Of a DNA stretch of 59,626 nucleotides, positions 27,770 through 37,399 are shown in pieces. The translations under genes and the position numbers were made by a program. The stretch covers positions 1 through 59,626 of the forward strand of contig PBKA01000018.1 in NCBI GenBank assembly GCA_002721305.1. Direction: 5' to 3'. Positions within the stretch are counted from its first letter, which is position 1, and every line of letters starts with the position of its first letter. Under the pieces are notes generated by a model, which was not told where the DNA came from, made no database searches, and worked only from the letters and a program-made list of their open reading frames with translations. The DNA is from Acidimicrobiaceae bacterium (GTDB lineage: Bacteria > Actinomycetota > Acidimicrobiia > Acidimicrobiales > Poriferisodalaceae).

Positions 27770-28954
27770 ATGAGCAATTCTTTTTCTGAGTCCGGTTTTG
27801 ACCTTGCACAAGTGGATCGTTTGCTGACCACTACGCGTGCAGTTCGAAAACGTTTGGATTTCGAACGCGAGGTCGCCGACGAACTGATTTTTGAATGTAT
27901 TGATTTGGCTGAGCAAGCCCCCACGGGCGGCAATGACGCAAGTAGGCGCTGGTTAGTGATCCGAGATCAGTCTCTTAAAGATCAGTTGGGTGAGCTCTAC
28001 GCCGAAGTGGGGACTTTGTTCATCAACGCCCGCGGCCGACTCGAGGGCACGGGCCACCCTAAAGAGCAAGTAGTGAATTCAAGCGCATATCTAGTCGAGA
28101 ACTTCGCGAAGGCACCCGCGCTGGTGATGTGCGCTATATGGGGATTACATGACAACAGCGGCCGCCCGGGCCTATTTGACAGCGCGATCCCTTCGGCCTG
28201 GAGTTTTAACCTGGCATTACGATCAAGAGGTTTAGGTACCGCGTACGCAACGATGTTGAACAACAAGTCTGACGAGGTTGCCGATCTTCTCGGCATTCCT
28301 CCCGGAGTGACAACACTCGTCTGTTTCCCGGTCGCGTATACCTTGGGTGGTGATTTTTCCCCAGTTTCAAGACGTCCCGCCTCCAATATCACCTATTTCG
28401 ATCAATGGGGTTTTACTCGAGAAAGACCTAGCGCCGACGGGTCGGCCCGGGTTCAAGACGGTCCCGGAGTGGTTGTCGAAATTGACACAGATGCAAGACC
28501 CAAAGCGGTCTGGGAACATATTTCCGATATCAACATGCCAGCCCAATTTTCAAACGAATTCGTCGGCGCTGACTGGGTGACTTCGGGGGCAATAGGGCCC
28601 GGTTCAGTCTTCAAAGGAAGGAATTCGATAGCGAACGTCAGAGATTGGGAAACAGATTGCATCGTTACCGAATGGATTGAACGCCAGGTTTTCGAATGGC
28701 GGATCACCGACCCGGTCAAGCCTGGCGCTATTTGGCGCTTCGAGGTGGCAGAGCAAGGAGCGGGAAGCAGACTGCGATTCTCCATGGTCATCGGGAAAGA
28801 AAACAATGGGACGGCCCCTCGAGCTCTGCAAGATCCGTCACTCGAAAATGATGTCTTATTCGAGCGACGTCTCATCCACAAAGCAAACATGCAAAGAGTG
28901 GTAGAGGGAGTCAAGTCCTTGGTCGACGGACCGGTCAACGGTGATCGACAATGA
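27770..28954 (+). CDS. Nitroreductase fused to an SRPBCC (polyketide cyclase-like) domain
   Basis: A 394-residue protein with two domains. Residues about 14-215 are a nitroreductase-type flavoprotein (LLTTTRAVRKRLDF, QAPTGGNDASRRWLVI, SAWSFNLALRSRGLGTAYAT). Residues about 235-385 show the SRPBCC hydrophobic-ligand-binding pattern (VVVEIDTDARPKAVWEHISD, then DWETDCIVTEWI and FEWRI). The nitroreductase part could reduce nitro groups or enones with FMN; the SRPBCC part may hold a hydrophobic substrate. The combination in one chain is unusual to me. Its last 20 bases overlap the convergent EthD gene. Confidence 0.82.
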   Translation: MSNSFSESGFDLAQVDRLLTTTRAVRKRLDFEREVADELIFECIDLAEQAPTGGNDASRRWLVIRDQSLKDQLGELYAEVGTLFINARGRLEGTGHPKEQVVNSSAYLVENFAKAPALVMCAIWGLHDNSGRPGLFDSAIPSAWSFNLALRSRGLGTAYATMLNNKSDEVADLLGIPPGVTTLVCFPVAYTLGGDFSPVSRRPASNITYFDQWGFTRERPSADGSARVQDGPGVVVEIDTDARPKAVWEHISDINMPAQFSNEFVGADWVTSGAIGPGSVFKGRNSIANVRDWETDCIVTEWIERQVFEWRITDPVKPGAIWRFEVAEQGAGSRLRFSMVIGKENNGTAPRALQDPSLENDVLFERRLIHKANMQRVVEGVKSLVDGPVNGDRQ

Positions 28955-29708
28955 CATGTTCTTTGGTCAAAAACATTGAGGAACGCTCGAAGTCGATGAA
29001 GTTGGCTTCATCCTCATAGGCGCGTCTCGAGGCAGCTTTATTTTCTGGTGTCGGATTGCCCATGGAATTTCGGTCCATCCACACTTCAGCATGACCTAGA
29101 TACGGCTCAATTTCAGATCCCCGGGAACTATTTATCGCGGCCGTCAGTTCTGGCTCATCGCGATGAACCTGTTGATATCGCAGGATGCCTGACCCGTGCG
29201 CTTGGCGTCTGATAACCGGTCCGTGGTGGGTACGCCAGTACCACTGTGCTTCTTCCACCGACAAAGATTCGAGGTGGCGCAGTGGAAAATACAACTTGAC
29301 CAGACTGGAACGTTCCGTGGCAACAATATTTTCCGGCGTCGGATTGACTTGCGGATACTCGTAGTTGAACCACGCTACCGAGCGCGTCAGGTCAATGAAG
29401 TGTTCTTCGTCTTCTCTGAGAATCCGGTCAACTTGGCGACCTTCTTTCGAACGCGTCGCTTCCACCATGGCGTCTTTTGACTCCCACCAAACTTCCGCGA
29501 CGCCGTCATAGGGCTCCTCCATCTCACCTCGACGGCCCGGCAGACGACTGTGATCGTCGTCGGTGGTGTGAACTTGGACGTAACGCAGCACGCCCAACGA
29601 CCGAGAATGACCAGCGACAAGCGATCCGTGTTTGTCGAGCCAGTATCGCTGCATGTCCGCACGCGACAAGTCTCGCTTCCTGCGAATCAAAAAAGTCAAT
29701 CTAAGCAT
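28935..29708 (-). CDS. Tandem EthD-like domain protein
   Basis: A 257-residue protein carrying two copies of the EthD ferredoxin-like barrel: residues 1-110 (MLRLTFLIRRKRDLSRADMQ, LDKHGSLVAGHSRSLGVLRY) and about 130-245 (SLVKLYFPLRHLESLSVEEA, RTHHGPVIRRQAHGSGILRY). The two halves are clearly alike, so the gene arose by internal duplication. EthD is linked to ether degradation but most members have no proven role. Convergent overlap with the nitroreductase fusion gene. No cofactor motif seen. Confidence 0.82.
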   Translation of the reverse strand: MLRLTFLIRRKRDLSRADMQRYWLDKHGSLVAGHSRSLGVLRYVQVHTTDDDHSRLPGRRGEMEEPYDGVAEVWWESKDAMVEATRSKEGRQVDRILREDEEHFIDLTRSVAWFNYEYPQVNPTPENIVATERSSLVKLYFPLRHLESLSVEEAQWYWRTHHGPVIRRQAHGSGILRYQQVHRDEPELTAAINSSRGSEIEPYLGHAEVWMDRNSMGNPTPENKAASRRAYEDEANFIDFERSSMFLTKEHVIVDHR

Positions 29709-29756
29709 TTACCGTCCTCATCCGAGAAGACATTACCTAATGCCGGAAGGGGTTGA

Positions 29757-30194
29757 TCACTTGCGCCATTTCGTTAGGTCAAGATCATCGGGCACCACGA
29801 TGAACACTTGCTCCCGAGGGGTGTCGACTCCCCTACTAATGTGCCCCTCACCGGTCGTGTCGTCTGCCAACAGAACGTCGCCCACTCCAAATCGACGTTT
29901 GGTTCCGTCGCCGGTTTCAATTTCGACCGATCCCTTTAGGTGGATCACGAACTGCCTTCGCGGCGCGCAGTGATAGTCGTACACATCTTCTTCGCCTTCG
30001 ACTCCGATTGAACGGAAGAATGCTGAATCGCTCGTTACCGACTCGCTGATTTCGCCGAGTGGTGGACCAAGGTCCGTGCTCGGAATTTCGAGCTCTTCGA
30101 AATGTGAGCGACCGTCTTCCCCTGTGAAGATTCTGGTGACCTCCATGACGAAACCTGGCCCTTCTGTTTCGATTGCTACTGGTTGCCGCGACAT
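29757..30194 (-). CDS. Cupin domain protein
   Basis: About 145 residues from ATG 30194 (MSRQPVAIETEG). A cupin beta-barrel is suggested by DYHCAPRRQFVIHLKGSVEI, GDGTKRRFGVGDVLLADDT and TGEGHISRG. Histidines are present for metal binding, but the usual set is not complete, so activity is uncertain. The frame continues upstream to an ATG at 30272; neither start has a convincing ribosome site and the shorter form is a judgement. Similar cupins are often sensors or dioxygenase-like. Confidence 0.7.
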   Translation of the reverse strand: MSRQPVAIETEGPGFVMEVTRIFTGEDGRSHFEELEIPSTDLGPPLGEISESVTSDSAFFRSIGVEGEEDVYDYHCAPRRQFVIHLKGSVEIETGDGTKRRFGVGDVLLADDTTGEGHISRGVDTPREQVFIVVPDDLDLTKWRK

Positions 30195-30336
30195 TACAGC
30201 TTGATATGGACGGAGAATGTTGAGGTGCAACGGATCCGTCTTTGGTGAACCGTTTCGGACGCCGTCATTCAAAGTTTCGAGAATCCGAAGTTCGGACCTG
30301 AATAGTCAGCTTGTTAGGCCGATAGGTTGTGAGAAG

Positions 30337-30418
30337 GCGCCGGTGGCGGAACTGGCAGACGCGCCGGCTTTAGGTGCCGGTGTCTCAGGACGTGTGGGTT
30401 CGAGTCCCACCCGGCGCA
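30337..30418 (+). tRNA. tRNA-Leu (anticodon UAG)
   Basis: Bases 30337-30343 (GCGCCGG) pair with 30411-30417 (CCGGCGC) to make the acceptor stem, with A at 30418 as discriminator. The anticodon loop TTTAGGT at 30369-30375 holds TAG at 30371-30373, reading CUA and related leucine codons. The long variable arm (TGTCTCAGGACGT) and the T-loop GGGTTCGAGTCCC are type II (leucine) features. The CCA end is not encoded. Confidence 0.95.
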
Positions 30419-30444
30419 CATACTCTTGGCCAAGTTCTTTTCGC

Positions 30445-30954
30445 TTAGCCGTTCCAAACATCATCGAACCAAGCGCTTACGGGTGCATCCAACAAAGAGA
30501 ACCCGTCTTCACTTGCAGCCCCACACGTAACACACTCGAGACCTGCATTTGTACCTCGCCGCCACGAAATGACGGTGTGCGTTTCATGTTCAAGGTACAG
30601 ATCGACGATGGCGGGTTGCGGAGAGCCTGACTGTTCGACGTCATACAACTGGATCCAGTCATCGCAGCTTCTGCAACGGAGCCCGATCCGATTCTCATCC
30701 CAACTTTCATAGCCCCACTCAATTGCCAGATCATGTCCGTGGTGCATCGACCATTCATCGCCAACGTTGAGTGGTTGGCCACCCTGTTCTAGGTGGGAGA
30801 GGTAACGCATCCGCCAGTCCCGAGCATGCATAAGCCTGGCTTCAATATTGGCGTTCGGCGAGTGCCCCGACCCGTCGCGGATAGTGGCAAGGATTTCATT
30901 GGTCAGGCCAATTGACTCCCGCAGCATCTCTAGTCGGGTCTCATCTTCTTCCAC
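30445..30954 (-). CDS. Uncharacterised protein with two CxxC pairs
   Basis: A 169-residue protein with an acidic, helical N-terminus and two cysteine pairs, CRSC (about 94-97) and CVTC (about 142-145), which could bind zinc. It also holds WSMHHGHDLAIEWGYES and LYDVEQS. I do not recognise a family. It is divergent from the CoA transferase gene and ends 26 bases from the tRNA gene on the other strand. Confidence 0.6.
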   Translation of the reverse strand: MEEDETRLEMLRESIGLTNEILATIRDGSGHSPNANIEARLMHARDWRMRYLSHLEQGGQPLNVGDEWSMHHGHDLAIEWGYESWDENRIGLRCRSCDDWIQLYDVEQSGSPQPAIVDLYLEHETHTVISWRRGTNAGLECVTCGAASEDGFSLLDAPVSAWFDDVWNG

Positions 30955-31016
30955 TCTGGCCTACTTTCACCGGCGGATTTAACATCATCTCACGCAGCAT
31001 CCGCTTAGAGGGCAGA

Positions 31017-33368
31017 ATGGCAATCATGCTTTCGTCATATCGAATTCTAGATGTCAGCGATGAACGTTCTAATTTGACTGGCCTGCTGTTGGCCCAGCTA
31101 GGGGCCGAGGTCATCGCCATCGAGCCACCACAAGGAAATAATTCACGTCACCTGGGTCCCTTCGTAGACGATGTCGAAGATGTTGAGAAGTCATTGACCC
31201 ACTGGGCATGGAACCGAGGCAAGAAATCTGTAGTTGGTGGCGTCGAAGAGATCGAGCGGCTTGCTGTCACCGCTGATGTGATCATTGACTGCGGAGTTTT
31301 CGAAGGGCTTGACCTAGCAGCACTGAGAGACAGTAACCCTTCCCTTATCACCCTGTCCCTGTCCGCTTTCGGAGCAAGCGGTCCCAAAAGCGATTGGTGC
31401 GCTAGCGACCTGACGCTTTTAGCTAGCGGGGGTCAACTCGGTCTCACCGGGGACCCTGATAGAGCCCCGATTCAGGTAGGCGCTGTTCCCCAGGGCTGGT
31501 TGCACGGCGCTTTAGAGGCCGCTGAAGCAATAACTATCGCCTTGTTCGAGAGAAGCGAATCAGGCTGGGGGCAACACATTGATGTGTCCGCTCAGCAAGC
31601 AGTCACGCAGTGCACCCAGACGATGTTGATAACCAGCGCCGTTGGCGCTCCCCCTGTTGCTCGAGCAGGCGGCGGGATCAAAGCCGGAGATTACGTGCTT
31701 AGAACCGTGTACCCAGCATTAGATGGGTTTGTGTCCATCACCTTCATGTTCGGCGAGATGCTGGGTCCTTTTAGTCAGCGTTTGATGAATTGGGTTCACG
31801 AAGAGGGCTTCTGTGATGAATCAACGCGTGATCAAAATTGGGTTGATTTCTTCATGATGATTTTTTCGGGTCAAGCGGATCCACAAGACCTTTACCGAGC
31901 CCAAGACGCGATCGCTGAATTCACCGCTACAAAAACCAAAGCTGAATTGATAGCAGGGAATCACGAGCGGCGATTGCTCATCGCCCCGGTCGCGACAACT
32001 AAAGACATTGTGGACTCTGAGCATCTGGAGGCTCGAGGGTTCTTCGAGTACGTTCCCGAGGTCGGCCATAGATTCCCTGGTCGGTTCGTGAAGGGAAGCA
32101 TTGCTTCTCAGACCCTTGGACCGCCCCCTAAATTGGGACAACACACCGTCGAAGTGCTCGCTGACCTTGAACGCAAGCCAGTCGCTCCTGCGTTAGCTGA
32201 CCCTGCCCCTACGCGAAGGCCATTAGATGGGGTCAAGGTTTTGGACTTTACCTGGGCCATCGCCGCCCCCATGGCCACGCGAAACCTTGCCGATCATGGA
32301 GCAACTGTCGTACGCATTGAATCCGAGGGTCGAATGGATGTGATCCGAAATGCCGGGCCATTTGTCAACGATGAAACCCATCCGGACAACACCGCGCAAT
32401 ATCACTCAGCCAATGCCGGTAAATACATGATGAGCTTGGACTTGTCCGTTGACGAAGCCCGGGCTGTTGTTTGGGACTTGATTGAATGGGCCGACGTGGT
32501 AATTGAGGCATTTACACCCAAAGCCATGGCTAATTGGGGCTTCGATTATGAATCGATCATGTCCCACAAACCGGAGATCGTCATGTTATCGAGTTGTCTA
32601 ATGGGACAAACCGGACCGATGAACATGTATCCAGGTTTCGGAAATCTTGCTGGTGCCTTGAGCGGTTTCTATGAAATCACCGGTTGGCCGGATAGACCTC
32701 CTTCAGGGCCGTTTCTGGCATACACCGATTACACCGCGCCCCGATTTGCGGTGACAGCGTTAATGGCGGCGCTTGATCACTGCCGTCGCACCGGCGAGGG
32801 TTCCTATATAGATCTGAGCCAACATGAATCTGCTCTTCATCTTCTTGGGCCCGCTCTGTTGGATCAAGAGGTGAATGGGAGAACTGCGACTCGATCTGCC
32901 AACTCAAGCCCACGACACGATGTCCATGGTGTGTACCCGGTCGATGGTGACGACCGATGGATCGCCATTGTTTGTCAAAATCAAACAGCACAGGAAAATT
33001 TGGCTCAATTAATTGGATGCGAAGACTTAGATGATTCGAACATCAGCGCGTGGACCGCTTCACAAGACCGATTCGAACTTCAGAAAGTTCTGCAAGATCA
33101 CAGCATCGCCGCCCACGTTGTATCTGATTCCATTGACGCGGTGGCCGATCCACAACTCGCACATCGGAATCACTTCCGACGAGTGCCTCAGGCGTACGCG
33201 GGTGAGACGGTAGTCGAAGGTTCTCATTACCAGTTGAGTAGGACTCCGTCGGACGTTTTGTGGGGCGGTCCACCTATTGGCGAACACACCTTCGAAGTCC
33301 TCAGCGAAATGTTGGGCTACGACGGAGACAAGATCGCCGATCTTGCAGCCGTTGAGGCTCTTTACTGA
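31017..33368 (+). CDS. Double-domain CaiB/BaiF family CoA transferase
   Basis: A 783-residue protein made of two class III CoA-transferase halves, about 1-385 and 395-783 (LDGVKVLDFTWAIAAPMATR opens the second). The family moves CoA between carboxylates. The catalytic aspartate position after the GQxIDVS-type motif reads DVSAQQAV in the first half (glutamine) and DLSQHESAL in the second (glutamate), so neither half shows the canonical Asp; activity would need Glu, or differ. ATG 31017 sits after AGAGGG. Two genes downstream encode a FAH-fold hydratase-like protein and a TauD oxygenase, possibly a short pathway. Confidence 0.88.
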   Translation: MAIMLSSYRILDVSDERSNLTGLLLAQLGAEVIAIEPPQGNNSRHLGPFVDDVEDVEKSLTHWAWNRGKKSVVGGVEEIERLAVTADVIIDCGVFEGLDLAALRDSNPSLITLSLSAFGASGPKSDWCASDLTLLASGGQLGLTGDPDRAPIQVGAVPQGWLHGALEAAEAITIALFERSESGWGQHIDVSAQQAVTQCTQTMLITSAVGAPPVARAGGGIKAGDYVLRTVYPALDGFVSITFMFGEMLGPFSQRLMNWVHEEGFCDESTRDQNWVDFFMMIFSGQADPQDLYRAQDAIAEFTATKTKAELIAGNHERRLLIAPVATTKDIVDSEHLEARGFFEYVPEVGHRFPGRFVKGSIASQTLGPPPKLGQHTVEVLADLERKPVAPALADPAPTRRPLDGVKVLDFTWAIAAPMATRNLADHGATVVRIESEGRMDVIRNAGPFVNDETHPDNTAQYHSANAGKYMMSLDLSVDEARAVVWDLIEWADVVIEAFTPKAMANWGFDYESIMSHKPEIVMLSSCLMGQTGPMNMYPGFGNLAGALSGFYEITGWPDRPPSGPFLAYTDYTAPRFAVTALMAALDHCRRTGEGSYIDLSQHESALHLLGPALLDQEVNGRTATRSANSSPRHDVHGVYPVDGDDRWIAIVCQNQTAQENLAQLIGCEDLDDSNISAWTASQDRFELQKVLQDHSIAAHVVSDSIDAVADPQLAHRNHFRRVPQAYAGETVVEGSHYQLSRTPSDVLWGGPPIGEHTFEVLSEMLGYDGDKIADLAAVEALY

Positions 33369-33464
33369 ATCGAATAATCAGTGCTGCCCTCCATGGTCAC
33401 GGCCAACCAGACTGCATGTTCGATGATTCAATGCAACAATCACATGTGAAACCGAGGAGGCGTC

Positions 33465-34256
33465 ATGGATGAACAGCAGCGGATACAAATTGCCAGCGCA
33501 TTCATACAAGAACTTGAAGCCAAAGAAAAACATCACACAATGGCAGATCAAGTGGCTGAACCGACGCTCGAAAATGCCTACCTCGTGCAGGACTCGTTTA
33601 TTGACCTCATGATTGAGCGCGGGGAACAAATTGTCGGTTGGAAAGTCGCTCTCACGAGCAAGGCTATGCAAGAGTTCTGCGGCGTCGATCCCCCACTCGC
33701 AGGAGCTGTGTTCGCCAGCCGAGTTCACCCATCACCATTTCAGGTATCTCTCGATGATCATCGTCATCTGGGCCTCGAATGTGAAATCGCTGTTAAGCTT
33801 GGCACCGATTTGGACTTGAAAGATTCACCTCATACGAAAGAAAGCATTCGGTCCGCGATCGATAAGTGTTATCCAGCTTTTGAGCTAATCGAAGACCGCG
33901 ACGCCGATTACGACCAACTCAATCCTTTTGATTCGGTGTCTGAGAACGCCTGGAACGCTGGAGTCGTTTTGGGTTCTCCCTTTGTTAGCTGGCAGGACCT
34001 TGATCTGGTAAACACTCCAACCGTTCTGGAGGTCAAGGGCGAAGTCCTCGGATCCGGTCAAACCGGTGATGCGTTAGGTCACCCTTTCGAAGCAGTCGCC
34101 TGGCTCGCAAATCATCTCAACGGTCGAGGCCGCTCTCTTCGGGCAGGAGAGTTTGTGATGACGGGCAGCACTGTCATCACTTATTTCCCCCAGGTTGCTG
34201 ATCAAGTGAAATTTTCGGTTGGTGGTCATGGATCGGTCGAACTCACCTGCTCCTAG
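33465..34256 (+). CDS. 2-keto-4-pentenoate hydratase-like (FAH-fold) protein
   Basis: A 263-residue member of the 2-keto-4-pentenoate hydratase/2-oxohepta-3-ene-dioate hydratase (MhpD/HpaH) group, which adds water to 2-hydroxypenta-2,4-dienoate from aromatic ring cleavage. Metal-binding acids fall in GLECEIAVKLG and ELIEDRDAD. ATG 33465 follows GAGGCGTC. Such enzymes act in meta-cleavage pathways; no ring-cleavage dioxygenase lies adjacent, though oxygenases surround it. An acetylpyruvate-type hydrolase is the alternative. Confidence 0.87.
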   Translation: MDEQQRIQIASAFIQELEAKEKHHTMADQVAEPTLENAYLVQDSFIDLMIERGEQIVGWKVALTSKAMQEFCGVDPPLAGAVFASRVHPSPFQVSLDDHRHLGLECEIAVKLGTDLDLKDSPHTKESIRSAIDKCYPAFELIEDRDADYDQLNPFDSVSENAWNAGVVLGSPFVSWQDLDLVNTPTVLEVKGEVLGSGQTGDALGHPFEAVAWLANHLNGRGRSLRAGEFVMTGSTVITYFPQVADQVKFSVGGHGSVELTCS

Positions 34257-34334
34257 CTGCCCCTACAGTGGGTTCCCCCTCTCTGACCTCGCTCGTTGGC
34301 TACCCTGTTCTCAACAAGGAATCTGGGGACCAAG

Positions 34335-35315
34335 ATGAGTGACATGACAATCGTTCCAATGGCCAACAAAGCCTTTGGCGCGACCGCCACTGGCGTAGAT
34401 CTCAAAAATTTAAGTGACGAAGACTTCAGTGAACTGCGCGCAGCATTCCTCGAACATGGTTTCTTGCTCTTCCCTGATCAACACCTGAACGAAGAAGACA
34501 GCATCGCATTTGGTGAGCGTTTTGGAGATTTGGAATTTGGTGGGGCTCCTATGGCAAACCAGAAGAAACATGAGGACGGCAGTTTCGGCAAAATTTATGA
34601 TCTTCAGTCCCAATTGATGCGCACCAATGTCGGGAACGAAACTTGGCACACCGACTCGACGTACAAACCGATCTCAAGCAAGGTGGCAATGCTGTCCGCT
34701 GTGGTTGTTCCTGACGAGGGTGGACAGACCGAATTAGCCGACCTGCGTTCAGGTTATGAAACGCTTGATGATGCCACCAAGGAAATGGTCGCTGGACTGA
34801 GCGCATTCCATTCAACAAATTTTTCTCAGGCAAATGATCTCGGGGACTTTCCCGACACTAACGGCGATGGCTTATACGGCGAGGTGTACCACGGCGAGGC
34901 TTACCTGCGACCTATGGTCAAGATCCATCCTGAAACGGGGAAGCCCAACCTATTTGTGGGACGACATGCTTTTGGAATTCCGGGACTTGGCCGCGAAGAA
35001 AGCCGGAAATTGATCCGATCTCTCATCGATCATGTTGTGAGCGATGACTCCCGTGTCTATAGCCACAACTGGGTTGTCGGAGACACATTGTTGTGGGACA
35101 ACAGAAGAGCTCTTCACCGAGCGCGTCCTTATGACTACACCAAACCCAGGTATCTGATTGGAACGCGAGTCGCCGGCGACCCGGCATCTGAATTGGCTTA
35201 TTATCCTGAGGATCCTGAAGCTGAAGCTGGTCGGAAAGCTCTCATAGAGGAGCTCGGAATTTTGCGTGAGGAGACTAAGGACCGGATGTATGGAGCAACA
35301 ACTGCCTCATTCTGA
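34335..35315 (+). CDS. TauD/TfdA family 2-oxoglutarate dioxygenase
   Basis: A 326-residue oxygenase. H105 and D107 (ETWHTDSTY) with H261 (RRALHRARPYD) form the iron site and R272 (PRYLIG) holds 2-oxoglutarate. The family covers taurine dioxygenase, TfdA (herbicide ethers) and others; the substrate is not clear from sequence. ATG 34335 is preceded by a GGGGACC segment and gives MSDMTIVPMANKAFGA, the usual N-terminus. It follows the hydratase-like gene by 78 bases. Confidence 0.9.
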   Translation: MSDMTIVPMANKAFGATATGVDLKNLSDEDFSELRAAFLEHGFLLFPDQHLNEEDSIAFGERFGDLEFGGAPMANQKKHEDGSFGKIYDLQSQLMRTNVGNETWHTDSTYKPISSKVAMLSAVVVPDEGGQTELADLRSGYETLDDATKEMVAGLSAFHSTNFSQANDLGDFPDTNGDGLYGEVYHGEAYLRPMVKIHPETGKPNLFVGRHAFGIPGLGREESRKLIRSLIDHVVSDDSRVYSHNWVVGDTLLWDNRRALHRARPYDYTKPRYLIGTRVAGDPASELAYYPEDPEAEAGRKALIEELGILREETKDRMYGATTASF

Positions 35316-35354
35316 AGTCATGTAGGCGTCGTTGCCCCGATGACTCTCGTCGGT

Positions 35355-37286
35355 TTACCTCACTGACATCACTTGATAGAGGAACGCGAATGTTCCTCCC
35401 CACGGGGAGCGTATGTGGGCGACGTAATCAACTCCGAAACGACCGTCAAGATCGATGGGAATGGCGTTCCCAATCTCATGACCTGCCGGCGTCAAAGCCA
35501 CGAAACCGGGAATTTGGTATTGACGAACCCAAGCTAATTGGGTTGACGCGTCACGGGAAAAACTGCCGTTCCCATCGTTCAAATAAATCTCTATGCCCGG
35601 GCACCGTTCTTTTTCGCCGTTCGCACCGCCGTGTGTTCGGTCCGTAATGTCGATGTCGCCGTCGTTATCTATATCGAGAAGGACTACTTGACCTTCTCCC
35701 CAGACAGTGCACTGCGCCTCGACATCTGGATCTTTGTAATTCAACGCCCTCGGTTGTTCACCCATCGCATCTTGACTGATATCGGTGAAACTTCCTGAGC
35801 CGTCGTTGCGGAGGATTTGAATGGATCTTCCGACGTAATAGAGGTCCCCCGCCCTAGTCGTTCCAATGACAATATCTGCGTCTCCGTCGCCGTCGATATC
35901 TGCGGCGGCTGCATGGTTGAATTTAGTGGTTCCAAGTCCGAAAGGTCCTGTGGGCAGACTCTGGACCCGCCATTGAGCGCTCTGCTTTTGCTTGTCACTG
36001 ATTGCCATTTGCGGGGGTCGAGGATTCAACGCATCTACTTCGTCACCCCAAAAAAGGACGGGATCGGCCAAACCGTCACCATTGAAATCTTCAAGCAGAG
36101 ACGACATGACGTAGTGATCATTCCGACGCAATCCCTCAGGGAGATGTTCGATTGAATTCACGAAACCCGTTCCGCCTTCATTCAAAAACAGAGTCCGGGC
36201 AGCGAGGATGTCTGGGAACCCGTCTCCGTTTATGTCTCCCGACGAACCATCATGGGCAAAAAATATGGTGTCGCGATAGTCGATGCTGTCTGACGCGTCG
36301 AAGAGCTTGCCGTCACGAGATAGCAGCAAAACGTGCGGGTCTATGTCGTTGACTCGCTCACCGGTTGGGAGGAGTTTAAGTAGACCTTGAGATCCCGCGA
36401 AGATATCGTCGACACCATCTTGGTTGAAGTCGTCAACGACCAGACGGTAGGACATGTTGCGTTCCGGTGGCGCCCCCGAGGCGTAGATTGCGGGGTCAGC
36501 TATCAGTCGACCAGCTCCGTCGTTGAGGTACACCCTCACTGTGCTTCGTTCTTTGTGATCGAGCGTATGGGGAAATATGACCCAACCGACTACTAGGTCT
36601 TGGTGGCCGTCTCCGTTGAAGTCTCCGACCATCATGTTATGTGCGTCAGCAGTAAACGACCCATCTAGTTCGTTGCAGTCGTTGACTGTTGGGTAGCAAT
36701 AAGTTTCGCTGTAGCGCTCGTTCACGAAAACGGTCTCAAAACCAAAATTGAACACGGCGTAATCTTCGGTAGTAGTGCCTTCTAGGTCTGCTGGGTTGAG
36801 GTGCCGGGTGCGGGGTACATCGTGTTCATAGAGGACCACCTCCATCTGAAGGAAGACCCTCTTTGATCGCCCATCTGCAACGGTGACATCAATCGAGTAA
36901 TCAATCGTTTCGCTTTGTTGGACAATGGGACTAACAGCTACAACCGATTGTTTCGTTGCAGACAGCACCACAAACCGGTCGGAAACGATTTGGGTGTCGA
37001 CTACCTCTTCCTCTGCCACAACAGAAATCTCGAACTGCGAATAGCTATTGACGAGTGCGGGTGCAATAACCGTTAGTTCCAGGTCGTTGACACTCTCATC
37101 GGACCCAACGGTTGTCGCGGTTTCAGCGGATTTCACCGACGTTTCTGTTGCCGAAGTATCGAAAAGTTCAGTGGCGGCGACCTGTGTAGTGGCGCTATCA
37201 GGGCGTTCGGTCATAGCAGAGTCCCCTGAGTTGGAACACGCACAAAACAAAAACAAGAACCCGATACAGGCGCCCCGCGACTTCAC
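35355..37286 (-). CDS. Secreted FG-GAP/VCBS-repeat protein, probable lipoprotein
   Basis: A 643-residue surface protein. Residues 1-17 (GFLFLFCAC) look like a signal with a lipid-attachment cysteine, C16 or C17, though the lipobox is not perfect. A Ser/Thr/Glu-rich spacer leads to beta-rich repeats carrying Ca-binding loops such as DFNGDGHQD, DINGDGFPD, DFNGDGLAD, DIDGDGDAD and DIDNDGDID; about six are visible. This makes an FG-GAP/VCBS propeller, an adhesin or carbohydrate- or metal-binding display. It converges with the TauD gene. The gene runs on the minus strand from 37286. Confidence 0.85.
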   Translation of the reverse strand: MKSRGACIGFLFLFCACSNSGDSAMTERPDSATTQVAATELFDTSATETSVKSAETATTVGSDESVNDLELTVIAPALVNSYSQFEISVVAEEEVVDTQIVSDRFVVLSATKQSVVAVSPIVQQSETIDYSIDVTVADGRSKRVFLQMEVVLYEHDVPRTRHLNPADLEGTTTEDYAVFNFGFETVFVNERYSETYCYPTVNDCNELDGSFTADAHNMMVGDFNGDGHQDLVVGWVIFPHTLDHKERSTVRVYLNDGAGRLIADPAIYASGAPPERNMSYRLVVDDFNQDGVDDIFAGSQGLLKLLPTGERVNDIDPHVLLLSRDGKLFDASDSIDYRDTIFFAHDGSSGDINGDGFPDILAARTLFLNEGGTGFVNSIEHLPEGLRRNDHYVMSSLLEDFNGDGLADPVLFWGDEVDALNPRPPQMAISDKQKQSAQWRVQSLPTGPFGLGTTKFNHAAAADIDGDGDADIVIGTTRAGDLYYVGRSIQILRNDGSGSFTDISQDAMGEQPRALNYKDPDVEAQCTVWGEGQVVLLDIDNDGDIDITDRTHGGANGEKERCPGIEIYLNDGNGSFSRDASTQLAWVRQYQIPGFVALTPAGHEIGNAIPIDLDGRFGVDYVAHIRSPWGGTFAFLYQVMSVR

Positions 37287-37399
37287 CGGCTTATTATGCC
37301 CTCCCTCTCTGCTCCATCTCTTTTTTATCGGTAATTCTCACAGAAGACCGGCCCGGCGATGACCCGGTAATGTTGGGATACCACGAAGAAGAGGACCGA

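Noticed and set aside
30217-30630. Open frame covering the tRNA
   Set aside because: The tRNA-Leu structure explains the sequence; the frame has no homology and overlaps two genes.
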